Below are positions 23,035-30,802 of a DNA stretch of 38,425 nt, one piece after another. The number at the start of each line of letters is the position of its first letter. The first letter of the stretch is position 1. The notes under the pieces were generated by a model, which did no database searches, was not told the origin of the DNA, and worked only from the letters and a program-made list of their open reading frames with translations. Source of the stretch: a virus; the IMG/VR virus record IMGVR_UViG_3300038358_000011, positions 1 through 38,425 of that record; one strand, given 5' to 3'. The translations under genes and the position numbers were made by a program.

Positions 23035-23205
23035 TTATTCAACAACTTCCCAACCTGAGAAAAACGGTTTTGACTCGCACCCAACTTGGTTAGAACGTTT
23101 AGTCGCAACACTTTTTTTCTCATCAGTTATTTTATCAAGGTATTCAAAAAACTCATCAACAATTTCTTTACCTAGAATATCTTCATTTTTATTTACATTT
23201 TTCAT
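23035..23205 (-). CDS. Small hypothetical protein, 56 residues
   Basis: ATG at 23205 preceded by AAAAGGAG, the same strong Shine-Dalgarno as the neighbouring genes, and ending TAA at 23035. The sequence is charged and helical at first (KEIVDEFFEYLDKITDEKKS), then SNQVGCESKPFFSGWEVVE. No family recognised. It has its own promoter (23333-23361) and a leader with a 12-bp inverted repeat, supporting that it is a real gene. Confidence 0.65.
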   Translation of the reverse strand: MKNVNKNEDILGKEIVDEFFEYLDKITDEKKSVATKRSNQVGCESKPFFSGWEVVE

Positions 23206-23231
23206 TTCAAACTCCTTTTAATTTTAATATC

Positions 23232-23297
23232 TATATAGAATGGAAGGAAAATAAGGCAGGGAAAATGAAACCCAAGAAAAACCCACCATTCTATATA
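23232..23297 (-). repeat. 12-bp perfect inverted repeat in a leader
   Basis: TATATAGAATGG at 23232-23243 and its exact complement at 23286-23297, separated by 42 bases, lie between the promoter at 23333 and the small gene at 23205. It would bring the promoter-proximal leader next to the Shine-Dalgarno. Confidence 0.6.
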
Positions 23298-23332
23298 AAT
23301 ACTACTTACTAACTCAACTCTCTATACTACCT

Positions 23333-23361
23333 ATTATACTCTCATTTTATCAAATAGGTGG
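23333..23361 (-). promoter_or_regulatory. Promoter with CCACCT -35 and TATAAT -10
   Basis: Complement -35 CCACCT at 23361-23356, 17-base spacer, -10 at 23338-23333, followed by AGGTAGTATAGAGAGTTGAG, a leader shared with other promoters here. Confidence 0.65.
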
Positions 23362-23418
23362 CTAATTTCAATATATTTTTCAATAATAAACCGACTTTAC
23401 AATCGGTTTTATCAATAC

Positions 23419-23604
23419 CTACCGAGACGGGGCAGTAGAAGAACCTTCAAGACATTCAGCAATATCCTCAGGGAAATCTTTCATATAAGCACGAGCCTCA
23501 TATTCAGTCATTTTAAAATGACACACAAGACTATCAAAAACAAGTTCAGGATTTACGAACTTATCAGCAAACTCATTAAAAACACTTTTTTCAACTTTTT
23601 CCAT
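23419..23604 (-). CDS. Small hypothetical protein, 61 residues
   Basis: Starts at the ATG at 23604, which has AAGGAG in front; the frame is open seven codons further but only from a TTG. Residues VFDSLVCHFKMTEYEARAYM then KDFPEDIAECLEG suggest a compact helical protein. Not recognised. It has its own promoter at 23639-23667. Probably one of the small early host-interaction proteins of T4-like phages, by context only. Confidence 0.65.
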   Translation of the reverse strand: MEKVEKSVFNEFADKFVNPELVFDSLVCHFKMTEYEARAYMKDFPEDIAECLEGSSTAPSR

Positions 23605-23638
23605 AACACACTCCTTATTAATCAACTCTATACCACCT

Positions 23639-23667
23639 ATTATACCCTAAACTGCAAGAATAGGTGG
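23639..23667 (-). promoter_or_regulatory. Promoter with CCACCT -35 and TATAAT -10
   Basis: Complement -35 CCACCT at 23667-23662, 17-base spacer, -10 at 23644-23639. Upstream TTATTCTT is shared with the 20670 promoter. Confidence 0.65.
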
Positions 23668-23705
23668 AAGAATAACACGGTAAATAGTAAGGGATTGCGA
23701 ATGTT

Positions 23706-23729
23706 AAAAAACCTCCGTTTAAGGAGGTT
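23706..23729 (-). terminator. Intrinsic terminator after DUF262-HNH gene
   Basis: Complement AACCTCC-TTAAAC-GGAGGTT followed by a T-run, 59 bases past the stop at 23788. Confidence 0.85.
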
Positions 23730-23787
23730 CTAAAATTACCAGATATTATAAGTAATAGTATCTGTTGGGGCGAAACTGAATACCTAT

Positions 23788-25176
23788 TTAAGCACTGGCA
23801 CGCTGATTACGTTGATACTCAAGGTGATGTCGGTATTCATCTAGATTCATTAAAGCACCCATTGCTACATTATGCTCTTTACGAATAATAGCACCATCTT
23901 CAATAGTACCACCCTTACTCCAAGGCGTGTCGTGTCCAAAGATAGCATCTTCAATACTCAATGGTTCACCGTCAATAGCACAACGGAAGTCTTGTTGTAC
24001 AAGCATCTCAAACTTCTTATCTTTAGTGATGGTTCTTCGGGTATCTTTATAAAGAATCGCATCATCAATATCCATCTCATGAAGATATAATTTCGCAACC
24101 TCATGTTGTTGAGATGGGTTTGAAGGATATTTAATCGCAGATCGAGCAAACGTCTTAACAAGTTCCTTAACAACCTTTGTAGTGTTACGTTCCCCAGTCT
24201 TGAACTCCCTAACGTCAATTTCATAATCAGCATTGCTATTGCCAGTTAAGTTTTTGTGTGCCTTAAAGAATTCTTCACCAAACTTTTCATGGTCTTTGAT
24301 TGCGAAAACCCTGTTACGTTCAAGCAGTTCAAACCATACTGCCTGAAAAGCACCGAAACTATTAGCATTCATCTTAGCATCAAATCCATCGAGTACCTTT
24401 AACGCATCATTAAAAAATGTATCAGTGAGTTTCTTAACTCTAGACGTGATAACTGGACCAGCATTTACGAGATCTTCAATCTCATCTAAACCTGCAGCAA
24501 CGTTACCACCACCCATAACTTTAATGAATACGATAGCAACATACTCATCCCACTTACGTCTTGGATTTACTGGTGTGTTCCAGTACAATGCTTTATCCTT
24601 ACCATCATCTTTCCTTTCAGTATTAAAGATTTTATGTTTTGTTGAAGTCGGTCCGTATTCTTTAAACGTTTTCACACGGGTTCTAATTTCTTTAGTTATT
24701 TGAGCAGTATCATTTGCCATAATCATTTCAATCTGATTAACTGGTGTTACTGTATTGAGTCTACGAAAGATCTCAGTCGATTCGTGATTGTCGCAGATGT
24801 AAACTTGGAATAACAATTTAGTAGTGTCAAATAATTCCCTTTGTTCATCGCTTAGAGAAAGGTATGTTTCTCCAGCAGTAGTAGTAAACTTGCCCTTTTT
24901 GAAATCCCTAATTGCTCTAATTCGATTTCCACCATCAATAACTAACCATTTGTAATCTTTGTAGACTTTTCGATTTTCATCATCATGCTCAATATCTCGC
25001 ACAGTGATTACACCGATTGAATATCTATTCAGAATAGAATCAATAATGCCTCGGGGTTTTTTAAGTCCAGTAGAAACTGCTGGTCTTTGACCGATTGGGT
25101 CTGGGTTGATTACTTTGTTACGGACATCTTCGATTGTGTCTTTAACTGTTTTTATTACGTTGTCGTGGTCTAACAT
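23788..25176 (-). CDS. DUF262 (ParB-like) plus HNH nuclease, GmrSD-like
   Basis: 462 residues. WLVIDGGNRIRAIRDFKKG at about 76-94 is the DUF262 signature (DGxxR), a ParB/Srx-type nucleotide-hydrolysing fold. The C-terminus has FRCAIDGEPL, then GHDTPWSKGG and KEHNVAMGAL, a treble-clef HNH nuclease pattern with H-N-H residues. DUF262 plus HNH-type domains is the architecture of the GmrSD type IV restriction enzyme, which cuts glucosylated hydroxymethylcytosine DNA. In a phage it could attack competitors, be a homing-type nuclease or process host DNA. The gene has a promoter at 25290-25318, a structured leader of about 105 bases and a terminator, so it is monocistronic. Confidence 0.85.
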   Translation of the reverse strand: MLDHDNVIKTVKDTIEDVRNKVINPDPIGQRPAVSTGLKKPRGIIDSILNRYSIGVITVRDIEHDDENRKVYKDYKWLVIDGGNRIRAIRDFKKGKFTTTAGETYLSLSDEQRELFDTTKLLFQVYICDNHESTEIFRRLNTVTPVNQIEMIMANDTAQITKEIRTRVKTFKEYGPTSTKHKIFNTERKDDGKDKALYWNTPVNPRRKWDEYVAIVFIKVMGGGNVAAGLDEIEDLVNAGPVITSRVKKLTDTFFNDALKVLDGFDAKMNANSFGAFQAVWFELLERNRVFAIKDHEKFGEEFFKAHKNLTGNSNADYEIDVREFKTGERNTTKVVKELVKTFARSAIKYPSNPSQQHEVAKLYLHEMDIDDAILYKDTRRTITKDKKFEMLVQQDFRCAIDGEPLSIEDAIFGHDTPWSKGGTIEDGAIIRKEHNVAMGALMNLDEYRHHLEYQRNQRASA

Positions 25177-25289
25177 ATTATTTCCTTGTATTATTAAAAA
25201 GTAATTAAACGGAACTTGAAATTAATCGTTCCTATCAGTTTTGAGGGAAAGTGAATTCTACTTAAAGTAAAACCTGACCCTCAATACTA
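25177..25289 (-). promoter_or_regulatory. Structured leader of DUF262-HNH gene
   Basis: No ORF. Stems TTGAGGG/CCCTCAA and GGAAC/GTTCC lie between promoter and start codon. Confidence 0.4.
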
Positions 25290-25318
25290 ATTATACTATA
25301 ATTTCAAACGGAAGTAAA
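25290..25318 (-). promoter_or_regulatory. Sigma70-like promoter TTTACT-17-TATAAT
   Basis: Complement -35 at 25318-25313, -10 at 25295-25290, with the AAAAACTTTACTT surround. Confidence 0.85.
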
Positions 25319-25322
25319 GTTT

Positions 25323-26333
25323 TTAGTGATTTAATTTCAAAAACTTCATAACACCGACTAATGACTGGTTTATCACTTGGTGCATGTCTAGATATTGATA
25401 TGTTCCGCAACGACCGATGAATGAAACTTTATCATTCGGTTCATCACGGTATTGCTTATAAACTTCAGTGTTAATCCCTTCAATGTCTTTGACTGGATAA
25501 TACCTTTCCATATTGTTACTTCTATAATCGCAAGGGAATTCGTATGTCAATGTTGTAGCATATAAATTCTTACCGTGATTAGGAAAGTTTTTCCATTCAG
25601 TTACACGTGTCGGACCACCAGAAGTGGTGAAGTTTGTTGTGGATGTTTTGTAAACCTTTTGCTCGGGTAATGTTACCGTCTCAAATTTAATACTTCGATA
25701 TGGCAACTCACCGTGTAGATTATCATAATACACGTCAATAGGCATACTATTAAACACGTGGTCGTATTCATCTTCCATATCTTTATTGAATGATGTATTC
25801 AACTTGACTGTAATATTTTCGTGGTCGAATATACGTTCAAACAATTTAGTATAACCTTCTGTCGGCATCTTTTGGAAACTGTCATCAGGGAAATACAATT
25901 CATTATCGTCATCACGAACTGGCACACGTTCAAGGATCTTAGGGTTGAGTTCTTCTAATTCTTTATCCCACATTTTCTTAGTGTATGGTTTGAAGAATAT
26001 ATCAAGTATATTTTTCTCACCTAGAAGTTCTTTAGTCTTACGATTGACTGGCAATACATAAAACTTTCCATCTGTATGCTTTGCTAATACTTTATGCTTA
26101 TACTCAGTCCATTCAGTGAAATTAGATAACCACTCAACAACCCTTTCGTTGTTAGTGTGGAAAATATGTGGACCATACTTATGCACACGGATGCCGTCAT
26201 CATTAATATAATCATACGCATTACCTGCGATATGGAATCTCTCATCTATTACAGTTACGTCATATCCATCTTCGGCAAGTTCTCTGGCATATACTGCTCC
26301 AGCAAAACCTGCACCGACAACTAGAACTCGCAT
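25323..26333 (-). CDS. glf: UDP-galactopyranose mutase
   Basis: 336 residues (bacterial enzymes about 370). Flavoenzyme that converts UDP-galactopyranose to UDP-galactofuranose. VVGAGFAGAVYARELAEDG at 5-23 is the FAD-binding GxGxxG, and HKYGPHIFHTNN at 51-62 is the family signature. FFKPYTKKMWDKELEEL and FIGRCGTYQYLDMHQVI near the C-terminus also match the family (substrate and flavin contacts). The gene is followed upstream by a glycosyltransferase and a GalE-like epimerase, which would supply UDP-galactose, so a full route to a galactofuranosyl donor is present. It overlaps the upstream gene by 13 bases. Confidence 0.93.
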   Translation of the reverse strand: MRVLVVGAGFAGAVYARELAEDGYDVTVIDERFHIAGNAYDYINDDGIRVHKYGPHIFHTNNERVVEWLSNFTEWTEYKHKVLAKHTDGKFYVLPVNRKTKELLGEKNILDIFFKPYTKKMWDKELEELNPKILERVPVRDDDNELYFPDDSFQKMPTEGYTKLFERIFDHENITVKLNTSFNKDMEDEYDHVFNSMPIDVYYDNLHGELPYRSIKFETVTLPEQKVYKTSTTNFTTSGGPTRVTEWKNFPNHGKNLYATTLTYEFPCDYRSNNMERYYPVKDIEGINTEVYKQYRDEPNDKVSFIGRCGTYQYLDMHQVINQSLVGVMKFLKLNH

Positions 26334-27358
26334 TCTAAATATTCCGTAATTTGTCTTTCAGTAATCGATTTATCCATAGGTTGAGAATCATAATATGCTT
26401 CTTTCTGATTTAAAGCAAGTGTGCCCAGTTCACCAACCGACATAGATTCAATCTTAGCACAAGTCAAACCTAGATACGGTTCGCCAAAGATAGCACCTTC
26501 TTTATCTTCACATATAAGAATTGAACCAACGTCAGCAGTTTGTTGTGGTCTTGCTCTCCACCAACCTGAACCTGCATGCCAATAACCTGCCATAAGGATT
26601 CCCCAATGGTCGTTGAATTTTGACATCATCTCTTGTTCAGTTAAACGTTTTTGTTTCTTAGACTTAGATCCGTATTGCATAATCTGCCAAGTAGCACCGT
26701 CAGTAACTTTATTAAACCACTTCTCAGTTTCTGATTGAATCAATCCAGCGAAGTTGAATACAAACTCTTTAGGTTCTGCGAATAAAGACCTAGAAGGTTC
26801 TCTATGCAACGTATATGCTGATGCATGCCAAGAAAACACTTTACTTTCGTCCCAATTAGGAAATAACATCTTAAAGTCTCCGCCAAGATGAGCAGGAAGG
26901 GTAATTGGAGTCTTTTGTTTTGTGATAGAACGTATTGCTCTTCCAAATGCGTCGTTCCATTCTGGACGTAATTCTTTCTCTGCAACGACATTGTTAATAT
27001 AGTAATCATTTGTGATTGATTCGAGAATCTTATCTTCTTTACCAACCCAAGTGTTAATGTTCTTAGGAGACTGCCAGTCCTCGATTGCAAACAAAGCATC
27101 GGGACGTTGAGAGATTGCCCATAACGCACCATACATATGTGTATTATAAGGTGAGATATGCATAAGGAAAACTACAACTTTATCATACTTCGAAATATCT
27201 TCACCAGCAGTTACTGGTCTTTGGTCGACTTCCCATCCCAATGCTTCTAATGCTTCAACGAAACTGTAATGTGCTGTACACAAACCTATCTGCGATTTCT
27301 CGTGAAAGTTTCTTGTGCAAGCTGCTCTGGTAAATCCAGTAACTAATATTTTCTTCAT
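26321..27358 (-). CDS. Putative GT-B glycosyltransferase
   Basis: 345 residues from the ATG at 27358, which has GGAG in front; the longer frame needs a TTG. KKILVTGFTRAACTRNFH is a Rossmann-type start, the middle is ordinary globular sequence, and HWGILMAGYWHAGSGWWRAR followed by VGSILICEDKEGAIFGEPYLG fits the donor-binding half of a GT-B enzyme (G-x(n)-E near the C-terminus). It may be related to phage DNA glycosyltransferases, though I cannot prove it. Its position between the mutase and epimerase suggests it uses the sugar nucleotide they make. Promoter at 27382-27410. Confidence 0.65.
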   Translation of the reverse strand: MKKILVTGFTRAACTRNFHEKSQIGLCTAHYSFVEALEALGWEVDQRPVTAGEDISKYDKVVVFLMHISPYNTHMYGALWAISQRPDALFAIEDWQSPKNINTWVGKEDKILESITNDYYINNVVAEKELRPEWNDAFGRAIRSITKQKTPITLPAHLGGDFKMLFPNWDESKVFSWHASAYTLHREPSRSLFAEPKEFVFNFAGLIQSETEKWFNKVTDGATWQIMQYGSKSKKQKRLTEQEMMSKFNDHWGILMAGYWHAGSGWWRARPQQTADVGSILICEDKEGAIFGEPYLGLTCAKIESMSVGELGTLALNQKEAYYDSQPMDKSITERQITEYLECEF

Positions 27359-27381
27359 TCTATACTCCAATCATTTATTAT

Positions 27382-27410
27382 ATTATACCCTACTACACAT
27401 CAAAAGTAAA
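27382..27410 (-). promoter_or_regulatory. Sigma70-like promoter TTTACT-17-TATAAT
   Basis: Complement -35 at 27410-27405, -10 at 27387-27382; leader of about 17 bases to the ATG at 27358. Confidence 0.8.
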
Positions 27411-27413
27411 GTA

Positions 27414-28163
27414 TTACACGATTTCTTCTAGGGTTTTTGTGGGTGTCATAAACTTCGACACGAATGGCACTTCTGATATTGGTAAATCACCTGGACGTCT
27501 ATCACCATAAATTACTTCAAATTCGTTTCCATACTTTGCTAGGTATGCATCAACATACTCTTTAACGGTATATGACTTTCCTGAACCTAGTGGTTCGTAG
27601 TCTGTCATCGCAGCAGGTTCATTAACTGCTCGGACTAATGCGTCAGTCAAATCTTCAATATGGAAATAATCCCGAACACACGTACCATCCTTCGTATCAT
27701 AATCATTACCAAAAATAGTGAATTGCCCTTTTTCTTTTGCGTTAATAATAGATCCAGGCAACCCATCTGGGTTAGTAGGAACTCCACCACCAACGTTATA
27801 GAACCTGAAGATGGTGTATTCTTTACAAATATCTTTAATCATTTGTTCAGACATAACCTTTGCGTGACCATACGGGGAGTCGGGACTGAATGCAGCACCC
27901 GTAGAAGCAAAAATGAATTTGGCATTAGGATATGCTTTAATAACGTTCAACGTTCCTGTAACATTTGTATCATAATACTCAGCAGGTTTTTCTACACTCT
28001 CACCCACACGAACAAGTGCTGCAAGATGAACAACACAAGTTACATCTGGATTGGGTTCAGTCGAATTACGAATATCCCATTCTTCAATATCAATTCCAGT
28101 TGCTTCTAACTTTTTCATTAAGGATGAACCGATATAACCTTTTGCTCCAGTAACAACAACCAT
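27414..28163 (-). CDS. galE: GalE-like NAD-dependent nucleotide-sugar epimerase
   Basis: 249 residues, shorter than bacterial GalE (about 335). Extended SDR: VTGAKGYIGSSL at 4-15 is the NAD-binding motif, YGHAK at 98-102 the YxxxK catalytic pair, with STG at about 87-89 as the third catalytic residue. DGTCVRDYFHIEDL near 157-170 is the GalE-specific substrate loop. It would interconvert UDP-glucose and UDP-galactose, feeding the mutase downstream. The shortening lies in the N-terminal NAD domain and the C-terminus; other UDP-sugars are possible substrates. The start overlaps the upstream stop (TAATG). Confidence 0.85.
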   Translation of the reverse strand: MVVVTGAKGYIGSSLMKKLEATGIDIEEWDIRNSTEPNPDVTCVVHLAALVRVGESVEKPAEYYDTNVTGTLNVIKAYPNAKFIFASTGAAFSPDSPYGHAKVMSEQMIKDICKEYTIFRFYNVGGGVPTNPDGLPGSIINAKEKGQFTIFGNDYDTKDGTCVRDYFHIEDLTDALVRAVNEPAAMTDYEPLGSGKSYTVKEYVDAYLAKYGNEFEVIYGDRRPGDLPISEVPFVSKFMTPTKTLEEIV

Positions 28164-29599
28164 TATGCGAAGAACCCCTCTAGTGTTGTGTGTTCTTCAA
28201 GTGCTTCAGGATGATAATTCTCTAACCATTCCTCACCTTTATCTTGTTCTCTTAGGTAATCATACCATTCATCGTCATGCCACATACTAGGTGATACTCC
28301 ATTCCAGAAAGGTCTCCACAATTTATGTTCTTTATTCAACCTACGACTATCAACATAAGCACGTCTAGTCTTTTCATAATCCCAAGTTCCTAACTTATCC
28401 ATATCCTCACGGTAATAGAAAATCAAACTCATTCTTAACATATCTTCAACACCCGAGTCAGGTGCTTCAATAGGGGTGTTGCCGTGGATGATACGCATAT
28501 TGTCAATCAATAGCAAATCACCTGGACGAATATCAATTGCAGCACGTACTTCTGGTGCTACAAGATAACCACCGTTCCAACTCTTACCGTCTTTAGTAAT
28601 TACTGTTAGGTTTGAGAATCCTTCATTCAAAGAACCTGCATCACGATGGCATGCCATTCTAGCATTTCTATCACTCTGAGTAGTATTCACAGTAATCGTT
28701 GTTAATGCAGTATCTTCACCAATTAAAAACTTAGGATCTAATCTATCTGCGAATTCTTTTTGTTTAGCATAACGACCTGGAATCAATCGAGCAAATTCTT
28801 TATCAAGTTTCCTTGCGAATGGATAACACTTCTCAAACTTAGCACGGTTATGTTCAACGTATGAAGTTTCTCTACCATAAGGAATACGTGGATATCTACC
28901 ATAAAACCCTGCGATACCTGACCACATTGGTGACGCATACGATGTATCTGATATCATATCCTTACGAACACTCTTAACATAGTCTGTTGCTTCAGAAACT
29001 TCCATTGATTTGAAACGTTCCATAGCAACATCAAAGAACCCAGTATATACACCGAACTCTCCCTCAATCTTAGAACGTAACCAAACCGACCCACGTGTTT
29101 CGTGTTGCTTAGTCTTGTGCTTTTCAATAATAGTTTCGATTGGGTCAGAACCATCTACTGGTGTTGGTTGCCCTTGAGCATAATATTCAAGGATATCTGC
29201 TTGGAACGGTGTTACCCAATCACGATGACCAGACTGTTCAACTCTCGGACCTGCTGCCATACCACGGTTATTTGACTCGACTGCTGAATCGTACAATCCT
29301 TCAAACGCACCCAACTGTTCTTCAGGGGTAAATACGTTCTTACGGAATTTGAATGCTAGTCTTGACTCATCTACACACTTAAAGCATACATTATCACAAT
29401 CTTGACTCTTAGTCATATCACATTCAGGGGGAAGATACACATCGGCATCGTTCTCAATTAGCACGTCATAAAATGATTCGTCTACGTACTTACCTAATAA
29501 TTTATCTTGGTCAATCATAAACTTTGCGATGAATACGTCTTGCCCTTCATCACCTTTATATTTCTGCCAAGTGTTGCCGTTGATTGTAATTTCTTCCAT
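28163..29599 (-). CDS. 2OG-Fe(II) oxygenase, TET/JBP-like candidate
   Basis: 478 residues. The double-stranded beta-helix core has CHRD (H318, D320), GGYLVAPE, GDLLLIDNMRIIHGNTPI (H372) and MLRMSLIFYYRED (R389 for 2-oxoglutarate). The H-x-D..GG..GD..HG..R-x-S layout resembles TET/JBP and phage thymidine hydroxylases, but other 2OG families share it. N-terminal Cys residues C60, C68, C72 and C75 could bind a metal. It is in one operon with epimerase, and directly precedes the glycosyltransferase and mutase. Product could be a hydroxylated DNA base for glycosylation. A perfect TTGACA promoter lies at 29623-29651. Confidence 0.75.
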   Translation of the reverse strand: MEEITINGNTWQKYKGDEGQDVFIAKFMIDQDKLLGKYVDESFYDVLIENDADVYLPPECDMTKSQDCDNVCFKCVDESRLAFKFRKNVFTPEEQLGAFEGLYDSAVESNNRGMAAGPRVEQSGHRDWVTPFQADILEYYAQGQPTPVDGSDPIETIIEKHKTKQHETRGSVWLRSKIEGEFGVYTGFFDVAMERFKSMEVSEATDYVKSVRKDMISDTSYASPMWSGIAGFYGRYPRIPYGRETSYVEHNRAKFEKCYPFARKLDKEFARLIPGRYAKQKEFADRLDPKFLIGEDTALTTITVNTTQSDRNARMACHRDAGSLNEGFSNLTVITKDGKSWNGGYLVAPEVRAAIDIRPGDLLLIDNMRIIHGNTPIEAPDSGVEDMLRMSLIFYYREDMDKLGTWDYEKTRRAYVDSRRLNKEHKLWRPFWNGVSPSMWHDDEWYDYLREQDKGEEWLENYHPEALEEHTTLEGFFA

Positions 29600-29622
29600 A
29601 TTTCTCCTAATGTATTACTATA

Positions 29623-29651
29623 TTATACCCTTATTTAGACATTCTGTCAAG
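29623..29651 (-). promoter_or_regulatory. Consensus sigma70 promoter TTGACA-17-TATAAT
   Basis: Complement -35 TTGACA at 29651-29646, -10 TATAAT at 29628-29623. Both hexamers are perfect. The -35 lies inside the end of def. Drives the oxygenase/epimerase genes. Confidence 0.9.
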
Positions 29652-30131
29652 TTTTTTCTTATTATGTTTTGCCCTGTCAAGGTGGAACTTAGACGTCTTT
29701 TGGGTAAATACCTCTCCTTGTAAATGGTCATACTCGTGTTGGAATGCTCGAGCAGTAAACCCGTCAAACTTAATAGTATCAACCTTACCATCGTGTCCGG
29801 AGAACCTTGCTTTAATGATATTCGACCTTTTAACCTTAACGAATAGGTTAGGGAATGACAAACAACCCTCTTCACCTAATGTAATTGCATCTGAGTAATC
29901 TACAATAGTCGGATTGAATACTGAGAACACACTGTCTTCAATATGAGGATTGCCAATAACAAATACGTTATACGGTAGTCCTACTTGATTTGCAGCAAGT
30001 CCTAGTCCGTTGTTAGCAATCATTGTATCTCTCAAGTTTTGAAATAACTCAGTCGGATCCATTGGTGGATTGCTAAAGTCAAATCGTTGAGTTGGTTCTC
30101 TTAATATTTCATCTGTCAATTTTAATATCAT
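29631..30131 (-). CDS. def: Peptide deformylase
   Basis: 166 residues, full length. Removes the formyl group from nascent proteins. GLGLAANQV at 42-50 (motif 1), EEGCLSFP at 87-94 (motif 2, C90) and QHEYDHLQG at 131-139 (motif 3, H132/E133/H136) are all intact, so the metal site is complete. Peptide deformylases are known auxiliary genes of T4-like cyanophages. The start overlaps the upstream oxygenase by four bases. The neighbours tmRNA, initiator-like tRNA and Hsp20 give the phage several translation-quality functions. Confidence 0.96.
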   Translation of the reverse strand: MILKLTDEILREPTQRFDFSNPPMDPTELFQNLRDTMIANNGLGLAANQVGLPYNVFVIGNPHIEDSVFSVFNPTIVDYSDAITLGEEGCLSFPNLFVKVKRSNIIKARFSGHDGKVDTIKFDGFTARAFQHEYDHLQGEVFTQKTSKFHLDRAKHNKKKLDRMSK

Positions 30132-30802
30132 GATGTTATTGTTTCTCCGTCTTTAAAAGTTATTGAATGTACATTTCCTGCCATAGAATACCTTTCATTA
30201 TCTGTGTAGAATGGATATACTTGATGTTTGTGCCCAGACTCAAAAATGAATACGTCTGCAGTTTTTGGGTTTAAATTAAAGTGAATATTTGTCCTATTTG
30301 AATCAAATTGAATCGTCCCTCTCGTTTTACCATTGGACTTTTGATTATAACATTCTTGCCGTATTTCTTCTGGTATATCTAAATACCAAACAAACGAGAA
30401 TAAACCAATGTGACTATGTGATGGGTTGTGTTCATAACGATGCATCACGTTCAACCATAAATCGGGTTTATCAGAACCCTTTCTGCAGAAAGAGATTTCA
30501 AGAATTTCCCTATCAAAACCCCGTTCCAAATTGACTTTAATAAAATTTTCAATATAACTAAAAGGGATATCCATGCCCGAACGATAATAATATTCTTCTT
30601 TAAGATCTCCTGCTAATGATTTTAATTCTTCTTCTTTTGGTGTTTCGTTTTTCCTGATAATTTTCCATTTTCGAAATAGTTGTTTTGTTAATTCTAAATT
30701 CGATTTTGCGTGATAAACCTTATCATCAAAATTTGAAAGATTATAATCAAAAAAAATGTGATTTTCACCTTCGTCCAATTCTGGTATTATTAGTTCGTTC
30801 AT
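30128..30802 (-). CDS. Small 2OG-Fe(II) oxygenase
   Basis: 224 residues. EHNPSHSHIGLFSFVWYLDI near 125-144 followed by FESGHKHQVYPFYTDNERYS near 188-207 resembles the 2OG-FeII_Oxy_5 family (N-x-H-x-H start, then H-x-V-x-P-(F)..E-R-x-S). Proteins of this kind are common in T4-like marine phages with unknown substrates. It lies between gene 46 and def with four-base overlaps at both ends, so it is read from the gene 46 promoter. Confidence 0.75.
   Translation of the reverse strand: MNELIIPELDEGENHIFFDYNLSNFDDKVYHAKSNLELTKQLFRKWKIIRKNETPKEEELKSLAGDLKEEYYYRSGMDIPFSYIENFIKVNLERGFDREILEISFCRKGSDKPDLWLNVMHRYEHNPSHSHIGLFSFVWYLDIPEEIRQECYNQKSNGKTRGTIQFDSNRTNIHFNLNPKTADVFIFESGHKHQVYPFYTDNERYSMAGNVHSITFKDGETITS

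Noticed and set aside
23294-23301. TATAAATA on the plus strand
   Set aside because: Exact late-promoter octamer, but it is part of the inverted repeat and no plus-strand gene follows.
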